Translations under genes and position numbers: made by a program
In this document: piece after piece, positions 1-9,464 of the stretch
How the letters are laid out: every line of letters begins with the position of its first letter
Numbering within the stretch: the first letter of the stretch is position 1
The notes under the pieces: generated by a model
Database searches by the model: none
What the model was told of the DNA's origin: nothing
The model's input: only the letters and a program-made list of their open reading frames with translations
NCBI GenBank assembly: GCA_905221605.1
Contig: CAJNDS010000262.1
Span: forward strand, 92,001-156,000
Direction of reading: 5' to 3'
DNA length: 64,000 bases
Origin: Symbiodinium natans
Taxonomy: Eukaryota; Sar; Dinophyceae; Suessiales; Symbiodiniaceae

Positions 1-83
1 ACAGGTAGAAGACTGTCTGAGCTTGACGAAAATCTTGGCCACGGGGCCCCGCTTGGCTAGTCTATCAGCCAAGTAGAGCCTGC

Positions 84-748
84 TTACCACTGAAGCTCCT
101 TTGGCAACTCGCAGGAAGATGAGCAGTCGGAGTTGCCCTTGGGGTCCTGGCGGGCAAGCGCCTTGTCCAAGACGTCGTCCGGAGGGAGGTGCAGGAGCAC
201 GCGGCCACTCTCCAACTTGACGTCGAAGGTGGCCAGGTTCAGGCCCGCGTTGCTGATGCCCTTCCCGGTCTCCAGGTTGTAGGTGTTCTTGTGGATGGGG
301 CAAGCCACCTTGGGCACATCGCCTTGAAAGCCGATCATTCCGCGGGAGAGCACTTGCAGCTGCTTGTGGGGGCAGGAGTTCTGAGTAGCGTACCACTTGC
401 CAATGGCGATGTGGTTGTACACCGCCAGCTCCGAGTTGCCCACCTTGACCGCAAAGCCAGCATTGGCCGGGAAGAGGCCCTCCTCACCGACGTCGACCCA
501 TCGCCAGGAGGCGTCAGCCTTGTCTTTGCCGATCTTTGCTGGTCCAATGACAGTGGGCAGGTCTTCCACTGCAATCTTCTTCTGCTTACGTTGCTGGCTC
601 CACTCCAAATCCCCGTACTTCTTGTCCTCGACGTTGGCAAACTGCCGGAACTTCTTGCGCAGCTCCGGGGTGTCAACCACGCGCTTCCACTCGCACTCGT
701 AGCTGCCGACCTGGGACTCCATGCGCGCGTCCAGCTCCGCACAGATGC
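84..748 (-). CDS. nirD: Nitrite reductase gene, last exon: NirD-like Rieske [2Fe-2S] domain
   Basis: This is the fourth and last exon of the nitrite reductase gene that continues at 1289-3578. It carries a NirD-type Rieske domain that binds a [2Fe-2S] cluster for electron transfer during nitrite reduction. The cluster ligands are visible as CPH near 373 and CPIH near 295. The exon starts just after an AG at 749-750, so the split glycine codon is completed and the protein reads DKLGICAELDARMESQ. This matches the usual join between the siroheme domain and the stretch ending in CEWK in fungal-type fused reductases, so I do not take the ATG at 722 as a separate gene start. The exon ends in a stop codon at 84-86. 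The fusion is inferred from splice borders and reading-frame continuity. Confidence 0.8.
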
Positions 749-1288
749 CTTATAAGCTGGGTGTTACTCTCCATAGAGGCTGGGGAATTTATTCCTGGGT
801 GTTTCTACAGAGATGTGGGAGTCTACACGCACATCATATATGGGCTCTTAAGAGCCCACGCAAACGAAAACGAAGGACCGGCTAAACCCACCAGTCTTGG
901 CTTGCGTGTGTGCGTGCGTGCGGGGGTGTGGGGGTGGGGGTGGGTTTGCATGTAGCTCCATCTGGCCCAAACCCAGGTTTTCGGCTCGAGAAAGGGGGTT
1001 TGGGCCAGAAGAGGCTTCTGGACCAAACCCCTTTCTCGAGCCAAAAACCAGGGTTTGCATAAACAATCAGACCAGCCCAAAGAGCCAACTATGCAACTAT
1101 GTGCTATGTGTGCTCTATGTGTACGTGTGTCTTCGTGTGAGGATGCGTGTGCGTGTGCGTGTGCGTGTGCGTGTGCGTGTACGTGTGGCGGCGGGACGGG
1201 GGGATTGGGCACGGCAAGAACAACAAGAACCCCACAGAGGGGGAATGAAACTGCATCAACCTGTGGGCTCAAACGCGGACTCAGGCGC
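749..1288 (-). other. Intron 3 of the nitrite reductase gene (GC-AG)
   Basis: The donor is GC right after CTG-G at 1289 and the acceptor is AG at 749-750 followed by G, a border type known from dinoflagellates. The 540-bp intron contains a (GTGTGC)n microsatellite at about 1143-1186. It also holds a near-perfect inverted repeat with arms at 969-1010 and 1016-1056 around a 5-base loop. No coding potential of its own is seen. Confidence 0.75.
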
Positions 1289-3578
1289 CCAGCTTGTCGT
1301 CGACGACCACCTCCCTGAGGAACTCGATGCCGCCCTCCAAGTTCTCAAGCCACTTGGACGTCCTTGTGAGTGGGTCGGATGTGAAGGTGTAGTACATCAT
1401 CACCCGGTCGATGTACTTGATGGCCTCCTCGTCAGAGATGTCCGTCATGAAGAGCGTGGCATGCTTGGGAGAGGTTCCGTGGTTGCCGCAGATGTAGAGG
1501 TTCCAGCCGTTGCTGGTGGCAACGAGCCCGATGTCCTTGCCCTGGGCCTCGGCGCACTCGCGCATGCAGCCCGAGACGCCCATCTTCCACTTGTGCGGAG
1601 CACGGAAGCCCTTGTAGCGCTGCTCGATGCGGTTGGCCATGCCCACGGAGTCTTGCACGCCGAAGCGGCACCAGCTCGTCCCGACGCAGCTCTTCACCGC
1701 GCGCAGGGCCTTGCCGTAGGCGTGCCCGGACTCCATGCCTTCGGTTTCCACCTTGGCCATGACCTTGCCATCCGCAGAGGCGTAGGAGGTCTTTCCGTAG
1801 CAGAGCTCCTCCCAGATGTCCGGCAGCTGCCAAACGTTGGCGCCAAAGAGGCCGATGCGCTGTGCTCCGGTGACCTTGGTCCACAGGTTGTACTTCTTGG
1901 CCACGGTGCCCATGAGGATCAGCTCGTCGGGCGTCAGCTCACCCCCTGGGACACGCGGGATCACCGAGTACTGGCCGGAGCGCTGGATGTTGGCCAGGAA
2001 CCGGTCGTTGGTGTCCTGCAACATGTTCAAGCCGTCCTTCACCGGGTTCTCCTGCCACAAGGACGCCAAGATCGAAGCCACGACGGGCTTGCAGACCTCG
2101 TCGCCTCCCAGGCCCTTCTGCAAGTCGGCGATCTTGCCGACCCGTGCGCAGGTCTCCACCACCTCCTCCCAGGTCTTCAGCTCCTTCGTCTTGATGATGT
2201 CGAAGAGCTCCCTGCGCGTGAAGGGGAAGTTCGGGCTGATCCCGGTGAAGGCCTTCTTGCCGCAAGCCTCCAAGGTGGTCTTGAGGATCTTCGGCACGAA
2301 GCCCGTGGAAAGTATGCAGCCACCACAGCCTGCCCCCGCCGTGGTGCATCGCTTGATGTCTGGGATCGTCATGCAATCCTGCTCCTTGACGGCGTCGACG
2401 ATGTCCTTCTTGGTGACCTTCTGGCAGAGGCAGACGATGGCGTCGTCCTTCAAGTCATCCACGCTCTCCTCCGAGTTGCCGCCCAAGAAGAGATCCACCG
2501 GAGCCTTCTTGCCCAAGTCCTCCTGCTTGGAGAGGCCCAGCAAGCTGAAGTAGTCGTCCGCGTTGCCCACCAGGAGGCCCCCCATCAGTTTCTGGGTCTC
2601 CTCGTGGAAGACCAGCTTCCGGTATAAGCCGCTGAAGGGATCCAGCTGCATCGTGGAAGTCAAGCCCTGCTCCTTGGCCTCCTTGTCATGGCACTGCTTC
2701 TTAAACCAGAAGTCGAGGGAGCTGCCGAAGGACGCCACATCCACGCCCAAGAGCTTCAGCTTCGTGGAGAGGTCGCTACCCGTGTAGAGCGGTGGCTCGG
2801 CAGCCTTCTCGTTCTTGGACTTCATCTCCCAGGTCGCGAACTCCATGTTCTTGGCCAGGACGGAGGCCTGGTCCCAGCCAGGGGCGATGAGCCCGTAGCA
2901 AAGGTTCTTGTGACAGGCCACCTCGCCCAGGGCAAAGACCTTTGGGTCGCTGGTCTGCATGCGATCATTCACCACGACGCCTCCACGCTGGCCGATGGAC
3001 AGCCCGCTCGAGCGCGCCAGCTCGTCGCGTGGACGGATGCCGGCGCTCACCACCAACATGTCGAACTCCAGCAGGTACTCCTCGGCATTGTCTGCGTCGG
3101 TCATGCGGATACCCTTGAGCACCCCATCCTCGACCACCACCTTGTTCAGGCGGGCACCCGTGTGGACACGGATGTCCATGTCTTTGATCTTCTCTCCTAA
3201 GACCTTGCCGCCCTGAGCATCAAGCTGCGTCGGCATGAGGTATGGGGCCATCTCGAGCACGTGCGTCTCCTGGTTCAAGTCGTAGACGGCTTTTGCGGCC
3301 TCTAGGCCCAGGAGCCCGCCACCGATCACAGCTGCCTTGCGGGACTTCTTGGCAAACAAGATCATGCCTTCGAGGTCCTCAATGGTGCGGTAGACGAAGA
3401 CACCCACCGTCTTCTCACTCAAGTTCTCCAAAGGAGGCACGAAGGGATATGAGCCAGTGCAAAGAACGCATGCGTCGTACGCCATCTCTTCCACGGCATT
3501 TGTGTTCACGTCTCGCAGCGAAACCTTGCAGCTTTCGCGGTCGATCTTCTCGGCGCGGCAGTTGGTGCGGATGGCGAC
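1289..3578 (-). CDS. nirB: NAD(P)H nitrite reductase, NirB core exon
   Basis: This 2,290-bp exon encodes most of an assimilatory NAD(P)H nitrite reductase, which reduces nitrite to ammonium with six electrons. In order it shows: the FAD/NAD(P)-binding pyridine nucleotide-disulfide oxidoreductase region (GGGLLGLEAA near 3310, ALGEVA near 2930); a BFD-like [2Fe-2S] domain (CLCQKV near 2420, CGGC near 2325); the ferredoxin-like half domain; and the siroheme/[4Fe-4S] domain with Cys ligands in CVGTSWC near 1690 and SGCMREC near 1570. The exon opens with VAIRTN after an AG at 3579-3580 and ends with one base of a split Gly codon at 1289. With its other exons the protein is about 1,323 residues from the ATG at 4855. 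The location (cytosol or plastid) cannot be told from the sequence. Confidence 0.93.
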
Positions 3579-3749
3579 CTTGGGGGGAAAGCAAAAAACA
3601 TGTAAGACATGTGACTTAAGACAAGATGGACGCCCCCTCCCACACGCATGCGAGACGCAAGCCTGCGAGACAAACCCATCCTCAAACCCTATTTAACCCT
3701 AAAGTGCCCTAAAGCCCAAAATAAACCCTGGTGCCCCCACTGCCCCCAC
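3579..3749 (-). other. Intron 2 of the nitrite reductase gene (GT-AG)
   Basis: This 171-bp intron has a conventional GTGGGG donor after the codon AAG at 3750 and an acceptor CCCCAAG|G. Removing it joins HK to VAIR, which is the expected NirB sequence. It contains short CCCTAAA-like stretches. Confidence 0.8.
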
Positions 3750-3914
3750 CTTGTGGTCCTGGAACCATTTCTTGTCACAGATGGCCAACTTGGCGGGGTC
3801 GCGGTGCTCGAAGTACTCCGTGAGGTGCACGCGATCGTAGGCCATCCGCGGCTCCTCCCCGACCACGGTGATGTCCAGCGCACCGTCGCCCACCATGCCA
3901 ACCAGCTTCACGAC
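3750..3914 (-). CDS. nirB: Nitrite reductase gene, exon 2 (FAD-binding region)
   Basis: This 55-codon exon reads VVKLVGMVGDGALDITVVG and then EEPRMAYDRVHLTEYF. It is the second part of the N-terminal FAD-binding Rossmann fold of NirB; the PxAYDRVxL stretch is typical of the family. Both borders fall between codons. It links the GHGPVG dinucleotide-binding motif at the end of exon 1 to the VAIRTN strand of exon 3. The acceptor is CCTAG|G at 3915-3916. Confidence 0.85.
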
Positions 3915-4003
3915 CTAGGCGTGTTCATGTGCGTGGTCATGGGGTGGGGGGGGAAAAGTGAACATGAGCGAAACTGTGCGAAAATCCGTGCAGGTCCAGG
4001 AGC
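3915..4003 (-). other. Intron 1 of the nitrite reductase gene (GC-AG)
   Basis: This 89-bp intron starts GCTCCTGG directly after the Phe codon of GHDF and ends CCTAG|G. Like intron 3 it has a GC donor. Splicing gives GHGPVGHDF-VVKLVG, the canonical start of the NirB FAD domain. Confidence 0.78.
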
Positions 4004-4855
4004 GAAGTCGTGTCCCACCGGCCCGTGGCCGACCACCAGCACTCGCCTCCCCGTGAGCTCCACCCAGGGGCAGTCCGCGGCCACATGCGTGGGTGCATCC
4101 GAGCTCGGCGCAGCGCCAGGTTTGCAGGCGCCTGCAGCATCCAACGCGGCCACGAGGCCGGCCGAGGGCTTCGTTGGCAAGGCAGTGAGGCGCTCAAGCT
4201 CTGCTTTCAAAGCCTTGATCTCGTCCTGGGCTTTCCTCAACTCCTCATTGGGCGCCTCCTTGCCAACAGGCCCCAGGCACCACTCCGGCTTCGTGTACTC
4301 CTTGATCCAGTCCTTCTTGTGGATCGCAGACCAGAACTTGGTGGCGTCCCTGCCGGCCCAGTCCAGAATCACCTGGTCACCTCCGGGATGGTCTGCAAGG
4401 AACTTGGTGAGGTCGTAGATGTACCCGTGGAGGACCACCCAGGCAGACTCTTTGCTGTTGTGCTTCTTCACCTCGCTCATGGGGATGCCGAGGATGCCAT
4501 CCTGCACGCCGTTCACGTGGCCGTTGACTTTTCCGTTGACGGTTTGAGCTTGCAAGGGCTCGAAGGCCGGCTGGTTCTTGGACCAAAGGCCACCGTTCGA
4601 GAACTCCAGGTACTTCTGCTGGTCGCTACGGGACGTCATTCTTGCGATCATGGGGAAGCCGCCCATCTGGATGTCCATCTCGAAGTGAGAGCCCTGTCGC
4701 ACTTTCCCGACAACCGGCTGGCCGCCGAAGCAGGATTGGACGGAACGCACCTCGTCGCCCTCCATCTTCAGTTGCACTGCGTTTTTCACGTTCTTGACGA
4801 ACCAGTCTCCGACAATCTCCTTTGCTCCATCGCTGAAGTTGACGGGCTGCGACAT
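4004..4855 (-). CDS. Nitrite reductase gene, exon 1: novel N-terminus plus cytochrome b5 domain
   Basis: Exon 1 encodes 284 residues from the ATG at 4853-4855. Residues 1-120 match no family I recognise. Residues about 126-195 form a cytochrome b5 heme domain with HPGG at 156-159 and the second heme-ligand His at about 179. A short charged helical linker (about 200-225) and an Ala/Pro-rich linker follow, then the start of the NirB FAD domain with GHGPVG near 276-281. Cytochrome b5 domains are standard in eukaryotic nitrate reductase but not in NirB-type nitrite reductases. The open frame continues upstream to 5029 and could add 58 residues with a hydrophobic, Arg-rich start. I prefer the ATG at 4855 because a spliced-leader-like sequence and an acceptor-like CCGCAG lie between the two starts. 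Confidence 0.82.
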
Positions 4856-4927
4856 GGCACGGCGTGCGCGGCCTGCAACTGCGGGATATGGGTGGCCTCC
4901 GAAGCTTATATAAGTCTCCGACGATCG

Positions 4928-4946
4928 CTTAGCCGAAATGGCTGAG
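4928..4946 (-). promoter_or_regulatory. Spliced-leader-like relic upstream of the nitrite reductase start
   Basis: The minus strand reads CTCAGCCATTTCGGCTAAG, close to the 3' part of the dinoflagellate spliced leader (TAGCCATTTTGGCTCAAG), with two substitutions and one missing base. It lies about 75 bp before the ATG at 4855. Between the two lies TTATATAAG (near 4900-4910) and an AG-ending acceptor-like site. It may mark a gene copied back from a trans-spliced mRNA, but because part of the leader is palindromic a chance match is possible. Confidence 0.35.
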
Positions 4947-5378
4947 CACGGCAGCCAGTGGCGGCGAGACTGCCCCGATCGTGGCAGAGAGAACAGCGCA
5001 CAAAGGCTTCGAAGAGTTACCAACTTCAATTACAAAGCGTTGCGCGTATTTGCACATGCCATGCCAGTGAGGATGGCTATAGACAATCTGGATCGAATGT
5101 GAACAGAACAACATCGTAACCATGCATCATCGCAGGGTCTGGAATGTCCTAACGCAAAAAAACACAGGATGTTTTGCGGACTTCCACGTTTGGGGTGCTC
5201 GTTCAGGCACATAATCAGACTTCAAATTAGCCGCGGGTTTCCCGCGACTCTACATGGCAACTTCGCCGTTACCGTGCATAGAGGCGTCCCGTTACATGTA
5301 TTTTATGCTGGGACGGCACGGGCAGCTACAGAGGACTCCATCCGTCCAAAGCTGCGTCCATAATCAAAACCTGGGCCG
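4947..5378. other. Intergenic spacer between two minus-strand genes
   Basis: This stretch separates the GAF-like gene (upstream in transcription) from the nitrite reductase gene. I see no ORF with protein-like composition, no RNA gene and no repeat of note. The 3' end of the GAF gene transcript must lie here. Confidence 0.5.
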
Positions 5379-6359
5379 TCACTTGGCAAGGGCGCATGGG
5401 GCCTCTTCGATGGCTTTCATGGTCGAGTCTGTGAGCAGCGCTGCCATGCTCTTGAGCTGCTTCATCGACCCAAGCTCCAAGACCCCGGATTTGAGGGGCA
5501 CGAAGGCGGCGGAGCGGATGTTGAAGGTCTTCGCCATGTCCGCGCGCAGGAAGTGCACCTGGTTGCCGCTGAACATATCATCGCGGACGCCTTCCTCGGT
5601 TATCTCCTGCGCGTCCTGGATGAAGAGCTCCTTCTGAGCCTGGAACACCTGGCCGACAACTCCCTCGCCTGGCTGGAAGGTCAAAGCCCTGGAGGAGCTG
5701 GTGTACAAACCTGGCAAGCCCGCCTGAGCTGCATACTGGACGCGCCATGCTGGATTGTAGCTCTCGTTCACCTGCAGCGTGCCGGCGCTCATGGTCCACT
5801 CGATTGCATAGCACAGCTCAGGGCAGCTCTCGGCGATCTTCTGCAGCCACGGAGCACAGGGCGCGAGCTTCACGGGAGCCGGCTTCACCTCTGGGATCGG
5901 GCCGCCCTCTTGGATGGCCTTCACCAAGGCCGGCGCAATCAGGTCATCAGGGGACACAACGAGCATGGCGCCGACCTCGAGGACGCCACTCTTCGTGGGG
6001 ACGAAGAGGCAGGAGTGGATGCCATACTCAGCCGCCAGAGCGGTGCGCTTGTAAACGAAGGCGGCACCACCGAACATTGCGGCACGGTTTTCTTCCTCAG
6101 TAAGCTGCTGGAGGTCTTTTGCAAAGGTCGGCTGCTGCTGAAGAAAGACTTGGCCCACAAGACCCTCACCAGGTGTAAAGGTGTGACGGGTCGACTCGGT
6201 GGTGAAAAGGCTCTTGAGACCAGCACGGGCCGCATACTCGATGCGCCAGGAAGGGTTGTAGACTTCTTTCGCCACGAGAACTCCGTCAGTAAGCTGCCAC
6301 TCGATGCCGTAGCATGCGTGCTGGCCGCTCTCCACTATGGAGCTGAGCTGGCTCGCCAT
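5379..6359 (-). CDS. Tandem GAF-like domain protein
   Basis: This intronless ORF of 326 residues from the ATG at 6357-6359 consists of two homologous repeats of about 140 residues. Each contains a (C)Y(G/A)IEW opening, YNP(S/A)WR(I/V)(E/Q)YAA(R/Q)AGL, FxPGEG(L/V)VGQVF and (F/L)VPxKSGVLE(V/L)G(A/S)M. The PGEGxxGQVF and SGVLELGS elements are typical of GAF-like sensor domains, including the GAF-like fold at the N-terminus of plant MYC factors. The ligand cannot be inferred and no output domain is present. An ATG six codons further upstream (6377) is also possible. It is co-oriented with, and upstream of, the nitrite reductase gene; a shared role in nitrogen metabolism would be speculation. Confidence 0.75.
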   Translation of the reverse strand: MASQLSSIVESGQHACYGIEWQLTDGVLVAKEVYNPSWRIEYAARAGLKSLFTTESTRHTFTPGEGLVGQVFLQQQPTFAKDLQQLTEEENRAAMFGGAAFVYKRTALAAEYGIHSCLFVPTKSGVLEVGAMLVVSPDDLIAPALVKAIQEGGPIPEVKPAPVKLAPCAPWLQKIAESCPELCYAIEWTMSAGTLQVNESYNPAWRVQYAAQAGLPGLYTSSSRALTFQPGEGVVGQVFQAQKELFIQDAQEITEEGVRDDMFSGNQVHFLRADMAKTFNIRSAAFVPLKSGVLELGSMKQLKSMAALLTDSTMKAIEEAPCALAK

Positions 6360-6384
6360 CTTGTTCCGCTGGTGCAAGCTTCGT

Positions 6385-6406
6385 GCTTCTGGGCCAAGCG
6401 GCTATG
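6385..6406 (-). promoter_or_regulatory. Spliced-leader-like sequence before the GAF-like gene
   Basis: The minus strand reads CCATAGCCGCTTGGCCCAGAAG, alignable to the whole dinoflagellate spliced leader with several substitutions and single-base gaps. It ends about 25 bp before the start codon. Its position in the 5' leader fits a degraded relict leader from a reinserted mRNA. Confidence 0.3.
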
Positions 6407-6600
6407 GACATTCAGACAAACCCCTCGCGTTGCTGTCCAAGCATTAAGAGAGGAAACCCTGCGCAATCCCACTCCAAAGCTGAGTTCGGAGTCCCCCGGC
6501 CTTTCCAGTGGCCTTTGCATACTTCATCGGCCGCAGCAACAGTGAACATTTGTCCTGTTTGAGAAAGCCGACATGCGCGGAGAGAGACGAGAAGACTTGT

Positions 6601-6891
6601 TGGGGGGGGGGGGGGGCCCGGTACCAGACAGACATTCTGTTTTCTGTACTCATTTTGGCTGCACTTAGGAGGGTAGTAAAAAATTAAACGTTTAGCTGCC
6701 TGATTAAGAAACCCAATAAACCCAAAAAAGCTAAAGATCTAAAGTTACAGTAAAGCACCACAAAGTCATCGTCATGACTACATGCTAACCTAGGATGGCC
6801 CCTCAAACCCTCTGAAGATAAGTATTTCCTAAAGGGCCTCCCTTCTTGCCAGCCATCAAACGTTTGATTTCGCAAGCGCCTGGGGTTTTGG
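6601..6891. other. Non-coding spacer with a G homopolymer
   Basis: It begins with a run of about 15 G at 6602-6616 and then becomes AT-rich. On the plus strand CATTTTGGCT at 6651-6660 is a partial spliced-leader match with no gene behind it. Nothing else is recognised. Confidence 0.5.
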
Positions 6892-7240
6892 GCTTAGGGC
6901 TTAGGGTTTAGGGTTTAGGGTTAGGGGTTAGGGTTTAGGGTTTAGGGTTTAGGGTTTAGGGTTTAGGGTTTAGGGTTTAGGGTTTAGGGTTTAGGGTTTA
7001 GGGTTTAGGGTTTAAGGGTTAGGGTTTAGGGTTTAGGGTTTAGGGTTTAGGGTTTAGGGTTTAGGGTTTAGGGTTTAGGGTTTAGGGTTTAGGGTTTCGG
7101 GTTTAGGGTTTTTAGGGTTTAGGGTTTAGGGGGTTTAGGGTTAGGGTTTAGGGTTTAGGGTTTAGGGTTTAGGGTTTAGGGTTTAGGGTTTAGGGTTTAG
7201 GGTTTAGGGTTTAGGGTTTAGGGTTTAGGGTTTAGGGTTT
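6892..7240 (+). repeat. Interstitial telomere-type array (TTTAGGG)n
   Basis: About 45 head-to-tail copies of TTTAGGG, with a few variants (TTAGGG, TTTAAGGG, TTTCGGG, TTTTTAGGG). This heptamer is the telomere repeat reported for dinoflagellates. Single-copy-like DNA lies on both sides, so the array is internal. Shorter CCCTAAA stretches in the opposite orientation follow at 7325-7400. Confidence 0.9.
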
Positions 7241-7937
7241 ACGGGAGCTTCGGAGGGCTGGACATCTTGGAGGGCCCGACTCAGCCGGTAAACCTTCAAG
7301 CGTCAACCAAACCGAACCTAACTCCTGAACCCCAACCCTAAACCCTAAACCGTTATCACCCTAAACCCGAAACCCTAAACCATAAACCCTTCTAACCCTA
7401 AACCACAGAAAACGCGAACTGCCAGGCGTTGCCTGGGTCAACGTGCCCCGAGTCGGCTTTCCGCGCCTGTGGTAGCGCCGCTTGGAGGTCGGGCTTGGCG
7501 TTTCAGGGCCTGTAGGGTTTAAAGTGTTCAGGCCCTTAGGATTTCTGAGTTTAGGGCTTGGGGGTTTAGGGCTTTCGGGTTTTAGGGCTTTTAGGTATGT
7601 TAGGACTTCTGGGTTGAGGGCTTGGGGGTTTAGGGCTTTCAGGGTCTTAGGCAATAATCCTTTAGGATGGCTAAGGATGTAGGACTCCTTGTGTTCTGGG
7701 GTTTACGGTTCTCAAGGCTTATCCCCCCCAAAGCTGTAAACCCTCGGCCCAAAACCCTAAACCTCAACCCCAACCCGGGTCGGGGTCCCGCTACCGCTAT
7801 TCCCAGGAGGGCTTTGGTGTACATGTATAATAACGTTCAGCACTTGTTTGATGTAATCCACACAAACCGCAGGATCCACAATTACCGATGGATAAATCCT
7901 CATTCAGAGTGATGTGTTTGCGGGTTTGGCATTTAGG
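7241..7937. repeat. Degenerate telomere-like DNA
   Basis: Scattered TTTAGGG/CCCTAAA-related words in both orientations (for example CCTAAACCC at 7330-7400 and TTTAGGGCTT at 7500-7640) sit among non-coding sequence. No gene is seen. Confidence 0.6.
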
Positions 7938-8445
7938 TGTCCGTGCTGCAACTGAGGACGTTGTGGTCTAAGGCGGCAAGCAAAGGCCCAGAGTCCGTAC
8001 TACAGCTGAGGATTGGGTGACGGCGAGAAGCAGAAGCCCATGCAGAGTCCGTACTGCAGCTGAGGACTTTTCTGGGTGACGGCGAACAGCAAAAGCGCAC
8101 AGTCCGTACTGCAGGTGAAGATTCGTGACGGCGGGGTACTGCTGCTGAGGATTTCGTGGGCTGAGGCAGGAGGCGAAGGCGCACAGTCCGTACTGCAGCC
8201 GAGGATTTTTGGGCTACGGCGACAAGCAAAGGCCAGTGTCTGTACTGCAGCTGAGGCGGGAGGCAAAGGCGCACAGTCCGCATACTGCAGCTAAGGATTT
8301 TTCGATGACAGCAGGAAGCAAAGGCCTAGAGTCCGTACAGCTGGGGATCTTGTGGGCTAAGGCGAAAAGCAAAGGCCCAGAGTCCGTACTGCAGCTTAGG
8401 GTTATTGCGGTGACGGCGGAGTCCGTACTGCAGCTGAGCCATGCT
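7938..8445 (+). repeat. Degenerate tandem repeat, GTCCGTACTGCAGCTGAGGA units
   Basis: About ten units of 38-55 bp share the core GTCCGTACTGCAGCTGAGGA followed by a variable GTGACGGCGAGAAGCAAAGGC-like part. Cores are at about 7939, 7993, 8047, 8101, 8187, 8239, 8277, 8330, 8382 and 8420. Each core has CTGCAG at its centre. The ORFs here are products of the repeat and are not called. Confidence 0.8.
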
Positions 8446-9464
8446 CGCTGTCGCTTTTCGCGCAGGGAGGGGCAAGCTCCCTGGATGCCTCGTCAAAATG
8501 AAAAGGGCCTATACCTTTGCAAGCACTCATGGCGTGTCGTCATGTGTTCTCCCTTGAGCAAATGAGATGCAAATGAGCATCAGAACACTTTCTACGTAGG
8601 GTATTTGGGATTCGGGTGTCCTCAATGCCGACTACGAGTATTAAAGACCGCGATTTGGTCTCCCGGTGCCGCTTGCCGGGGGGGGTGCCCACCCGTTTTT
8701 GACAAAATAACCTGTTACGAATTACGGCATTGAGTTGAGGAGTTGAGGACAATTTTTTGTATCTAGTTACAGTAGAGCCCCCCCTGCCCAGGCCGAAGTA
8801 GATGAAGGACGCTGGATGAAGTTACGAGATGGCAAAACACAAGTACAACATGATGGCCTGGGCTAGAGGGAACCCCAGGCCCAGGTGTGAGCCCCTGTTG
8901 GGACCCGACGCCCTTCCACGGGCCGGCCCCCTTTTCAAAACGATATACATAAAAACCTAATCCGGGGTTTGGGCTCGGGAAACACATACCGGGGCAATTT
9001 CTAGAAGAAGCAATGCATCGTGTTTCTTGGGCGCCGGCAACATGAGCATCCAGCATCATCGGCTTCATTACATCCCCCTCCCCTGTCATGGCCTGGAAGG
9101 TGTGCTTGCTCAAGGCCAATATCTGTATGGGCGAAAAATCTGAAACTTGGAAACGTCTCCACAAAGGGCCCCCTCAAGCGCTCACAGTAGAAAGGGCGCC
9201 TACCTGGGTTCGTAGGACAGACATTTTCCGTTCCCATCCCCAAGAATTGCATCGAAATCTCAAGCAACCGAGCCTTCCACGCCCTGCTTACACTTTGAGC
9301 TAGGGTGTGAGGTGCGGGGTTGAGGGTGTAGGATTTGGGGTTTTGGGGTTTAGGGTGATCTTGGGCTGCAGGGGCTGCTCAAAGGCACCTGGCAGTTTGC
9401 TGGCAATTTCTGCCTCTGCCCTGGTCCCAACCACGCGCCGCACTCGCGCCTCCAGCTCATGGCT
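8446..9464. other. Stretch without recognisable gene
   Basis: Open frames exist on both strands, but none has a recognisable motif or protein-like composition. Isolated TTTAGGG-like words occur near 9340. Confidence 0.4.

Noticed and set aside
84..722. NirD as a separate gene starting at the ATG at 722
   Set aside because: Upstream codons after a plausible acceptor restore the conserved link GICAEL to the NirB exon, so a fused gene explains more.
897..2627. Plus-strand ORF of 576 codons
   Set aside because: It is the antisense of the NirB exon and of the intron microsatellite; the minus strand gives a recognisable enzyme.
84..5029. Bacterial nirBD contamination
   Set aside because: Three introns with dinoflagellate-type borders and a fused cytochrome b5 domain argue for a nuclear gene.
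6643..6663. Spliced leader gene or leader relic on the plus strand (CATTTTGGCT)
   Set aside because: Only ten bases match in a row, no gene follows on that strand and telomere repeats come next.
6892..7240. True chromosome end
   Set aside because: Gene-bearing DNA on one side and unrelated sequence on the other show that the array is internal, barring an assembly error.
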